This document shows, piece after piece, positions 62,350-64,000 of a stretch of DNA of 64,000 nucleotides. The stretch is taken from NCBI GenBank assembly GCA_002389045.1, contig DGNS01000005.1:44288-108287 (forward strand). Reading direction: 5' to 3'. The stretch's first letter is position 1. The number at the start of each line of letters is the position of its first letter. The stretch is from Thiotrichaceae bacterium UBA4486. GTDB lineage: Bacteria; Pseudomonadota; Gammaproteobacteria; Eutrophobiales; Eutrophobiaceae. The notes beneath the pieces are model-generated. The model was not told the DNA's origin and did not search any database. It saw nothing but the letters and a program-made list of their open reading frames with translations. The translations under genes and the position numbers were made by a program.

Positions 62350-63731
62350 AGCAAAAACTCACCGAGTTGCCGTATTACCGTGATTCCGCGGGGTTGTTCG
62401 CGGTGCTTGCCAATGAACCCTGGAGTATTTTCCTGGACAGCGGTCATCCGGCACGGTATCCCGGGCGTTACGACATCATAGCCGCTCGCCCCTATGTGAC
62501 CCTGGTAACCCGCGGTTCTGAAACACGTGTTACCGAACGCAATACTGATTTTATCAGCGCCGATGACCCGTTCGAACTGGTAAAATCCTACCTCGGGCCA
62601 CAGGTCAAGAACCTGTCGGGGCTGCCTTTTTGCGGCGGCGCCATGGGTTATTTTGCCTATGACCTCGGTCGCCGTATCGAATCCCTGCCCGAACAGGCCC
62701 AGCATGATATTGATGTGCCGGACATGGCCATCGGCATCTATGACTGGGCGGTGATCGTGGATCACCAGTTACGGCGAACCTGGCTGTACAGCATGGGTAA
62801 GGATGAGCGAACCCTTGCGAACTGGAATGACTTGCAGGGGATTTTCCAGAGCAATGCGGCTGCCGAAGAACAGGGCATCACGGTCACCGGGGGCATCAAT
62901 ACCAATTTTGACAAGGAGCACTACGCCCAGGCCTTTCACAGGATCAAGCAGTACATCCGCGCCGGTGATTGCTACCAGGTCAACCTGGCGCAGCGCTTCG
63001 ATGTTGGCATCAGTGGATCCGCCTGGCGTGTTTACCGGGAACTGCGGCGTCTGAACCCGGCTCCCTTTGCTGCATTCATGAACCTGGATGGTTGCGCCGT
63101 GCTCAGTACATCACCTGAACGTTTTCTCAAGGTCACCGACGGCGTGGTTGAGACCAAGCCTATCAAGGGTACCCGGCGACGTTCCGGCTTCGCCTTCGAG
63201 GACAGTGAACTGGCCCGGGAATTACTGGAGAGCGAAAAGGACCGTGCGGAAAACCTCATGATTGTGGATCTGCTGCGAAACGACCTGGGCAAGAATTGCA
63301 AAACCGGCAGCATTGCCGTACCCAAGCTCTATGCGCTGGAGAGTTATGCCACGGTGCATCACCTGGTCAGCACTGTTACCGGCAGGCTGGCAAAAAACCG
63401 TCATGCCATTGATTTGTTGCGCGGCTGCTTTCCGGGTGGCTCCATAACCGGTGCGCCGAAACACCGGGCCATGCAGATCATCGAGGAACTGGAGCCGCAC
63501 CGGCGTACGGTTTACTGCGGCAGCATCGGTTATATCGGCTGTGATGGTAATATGGATACCAACATTGCCATCCGCACCCTGGTTTATATACAGGAGCATG
63601 TCTATGGCTGGGCCGGTGGTGGCATCGTTGCGGATTCCAGGATGGCGGCGGAATACCAGGAATGTTTTGACAAGGCGGCAGCCATGTTAAAGCTGTTCCA
63701 GAGCAAGTATATCCAGGATGTGGGTAGTTAA
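62346..63731 (+). CDS. pabB: Aminodeoxychorismate synthase component I
   Basis: A 461-residue chorismate-binding enzyme that makes aminodeoxychorismate for p-aminobenzoate. The C-terminal domain has AGDCYQVNLAQRF, the PIKGTRRR motif with the covalent Lys of PabB, DLLRNDLGKNC and PGGSITGAPKHRAMQIIEELEP. p-Aminobenzoate is a precursor of both folate and H4MPT, which fits the setting next to cofactor genes. The start is TTG in a TTGA overlap with the previous gene. Confidence 0.93.
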   Translation: MKQKLTELPYYRDSAGLFAVLANEPWSIFLDSGHPARYPGRYDIIAARPYVTLVTRGSETRVTERNTDFISADDPFELVKSYLGPQVKNLSGLPFCGGAMGYFAYDLGRRIESLPEQAQHDIDVPDMAIGIYDWAVIVDHQLRRTWLYSMGKDERTLANWNDLQGIFQSNAAAEEQGITVTGGINTNFDKEHYAQAFHRIKQYIRAGDCYQVNLAQRFDVGISGSAWRVYRELRRLNPAPFAAFMNLDGCAVLSTSPERFLKVTDGVVETKPIKGTRRRSGFAFEDSELARELLESEKDRAENLMIVDLLRNDLGKNCKTGSIAVPKLYALESYATVHHLVSTVTGRLAKNRHAIDLLRGCFPGGSITGAPKHRAMQIIEELEPHRRTVYCGSIGYIGCDGNMDTNIAIRTLVYIQEHVYGWAGGGIVADSRMAAEYQECFDKAAAMLKLFQSKYIQDVGS

Positions 63732-64000
63732 ACTCGGCGGCAGCCTGCTGCAGGGACCCTGGCTCATGGAGTGGCTGCTGGCAATCAGGCGTTTTTCCGA
63801 CCGGAATGCAGTCGTAGTCACCGGCGGTGGTGCGTTCGCTGATCAGGTTCGCCTGGCCCAGGCCCGTACCGGCATGGATGACAGGCTGGCTCATCATCTG
63901 GCACTGATCGCCATGGAACAGGTTGCCTGGTTGTGTCATAGCATGGCGCCGTGGCTGGTACCTGTAAGGGACCGACGACAACTGGCTGAGGTGCAATCCC
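63718..64000 (+). CDS. Amino acid kinase-family protein, MfnE-like (cut by window end)
   Basis: The first 94 codons of a kinase. MWVVKLGGSLLQGPW is the phosphate loop of aspartokinase-type enzymes, and VVVTGGGAFADQVRLAQ the second Gly-rich loop. MfnE in archaea is such a kinase, phosphorylating aminomethylfuran phosphate in methanofuran synthesis. The ATG overlaps pabB by 14 bases in another frame. It is truncated by the end of the window, not broken. Confidence 0.82.
   Translation, partial: MWVVKLGGSLLQGPWLMEWLLAIRRFSDRNAVVVTGGGAFADQVRLAQARTGMDDRLAHHLALIAMEQVAWLCHSMAPWLVPVRDRRQLAEVQS

Overview
The window looks like the chromosome of a Gram-negative methylotroph, most likely a gammaproteobacterium. 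The evidence is a rpsP-rimM-trmD-rplS operon, an LPS inner-core block (hldE, hldD, waaA), type IV pilus minor pilins with PilY1, a PEP-CTERM protein behind a sigma-54 promoter, and a near-complete route from methanol to CO2. I cannot fix the genus from sequence alone.

Layout. 1-3.5 kb: an ECF sigma factor with a membrane partner, a P-loop ATPase and metA. 3.5-4.5 kb: tRNA-Thr(UGU) beside a 97-bp perfect direct repeat that contains the tRNA 3' end, three clustered hairpins, then an AT-rich control region. 4.5-6.4 kb: a PEP-CTERM protein and two DUF4124-type periplasmic proteins. 6.4-14.7 kb: the minor-pilin operon fimT-pilV-pilW-pilX-pilY1-pilE. 14.7-18.3 kb: a PQQ-dehydrogenase-like lipoprotein lacking key active-site residues, a BASS transporter and a lipoprotein. 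18.3-29.4 kb: housekeeping genes. 29.4-36 kb: a methanol-oxidation island, with a SoxYZ-like carrier, lanthanide-type XoxF, a pseudoazurin, XoxJ and two unknown exported proteins. 36.2-52.6 kb (minus strand): two formyl-methanofuran clusters, one joined to an NAD-linked formate dehydrogenase, the other to a 7Fe ferredoxin and a ferredoxin-NADP reductase. 52.9-64 kb: the H4MPT pathway (mptG, mtdB, mch, fae) with pterin- and furan-cofactor genes.

How it works together. XoxF makes formaldehyde in the periplasm. Fae, MtdB and Mch carry it as H4MPT adducts to formyl-H4MPT. A formyltransferase (two copies) moves the formyl group to a methanofuran-type cofactor. From there two exits are encoded. The first is a standard bacterial Fhc complex, whose B subunit has lost the molybdopterin-ligand cysteine; it should release formate, which the adjoining formate dehydrogenase oxidises to give NADH. 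The second cluster resembles the archaeal formylmethanofuran dehydrogenase (Fwd/Fmd). Its B subunit keeps four N-terminal Fe-S cysteines and the metal-ligand cysteine in a VCHGPS motif, and a separate FwdD-type dinucleotide-binding subunit precedes it. It is followed by a FdI-type ferredoxin and a FAD reductase, so formyl groups could be oxidised directly to CO2 with electrons passed to ferredoxin and NADP(H).

This paired hydrolytic and redox formyl-methanofuran system is the most notable content of the window. The activity and electron path are inferred from residues and gene order, not shown.
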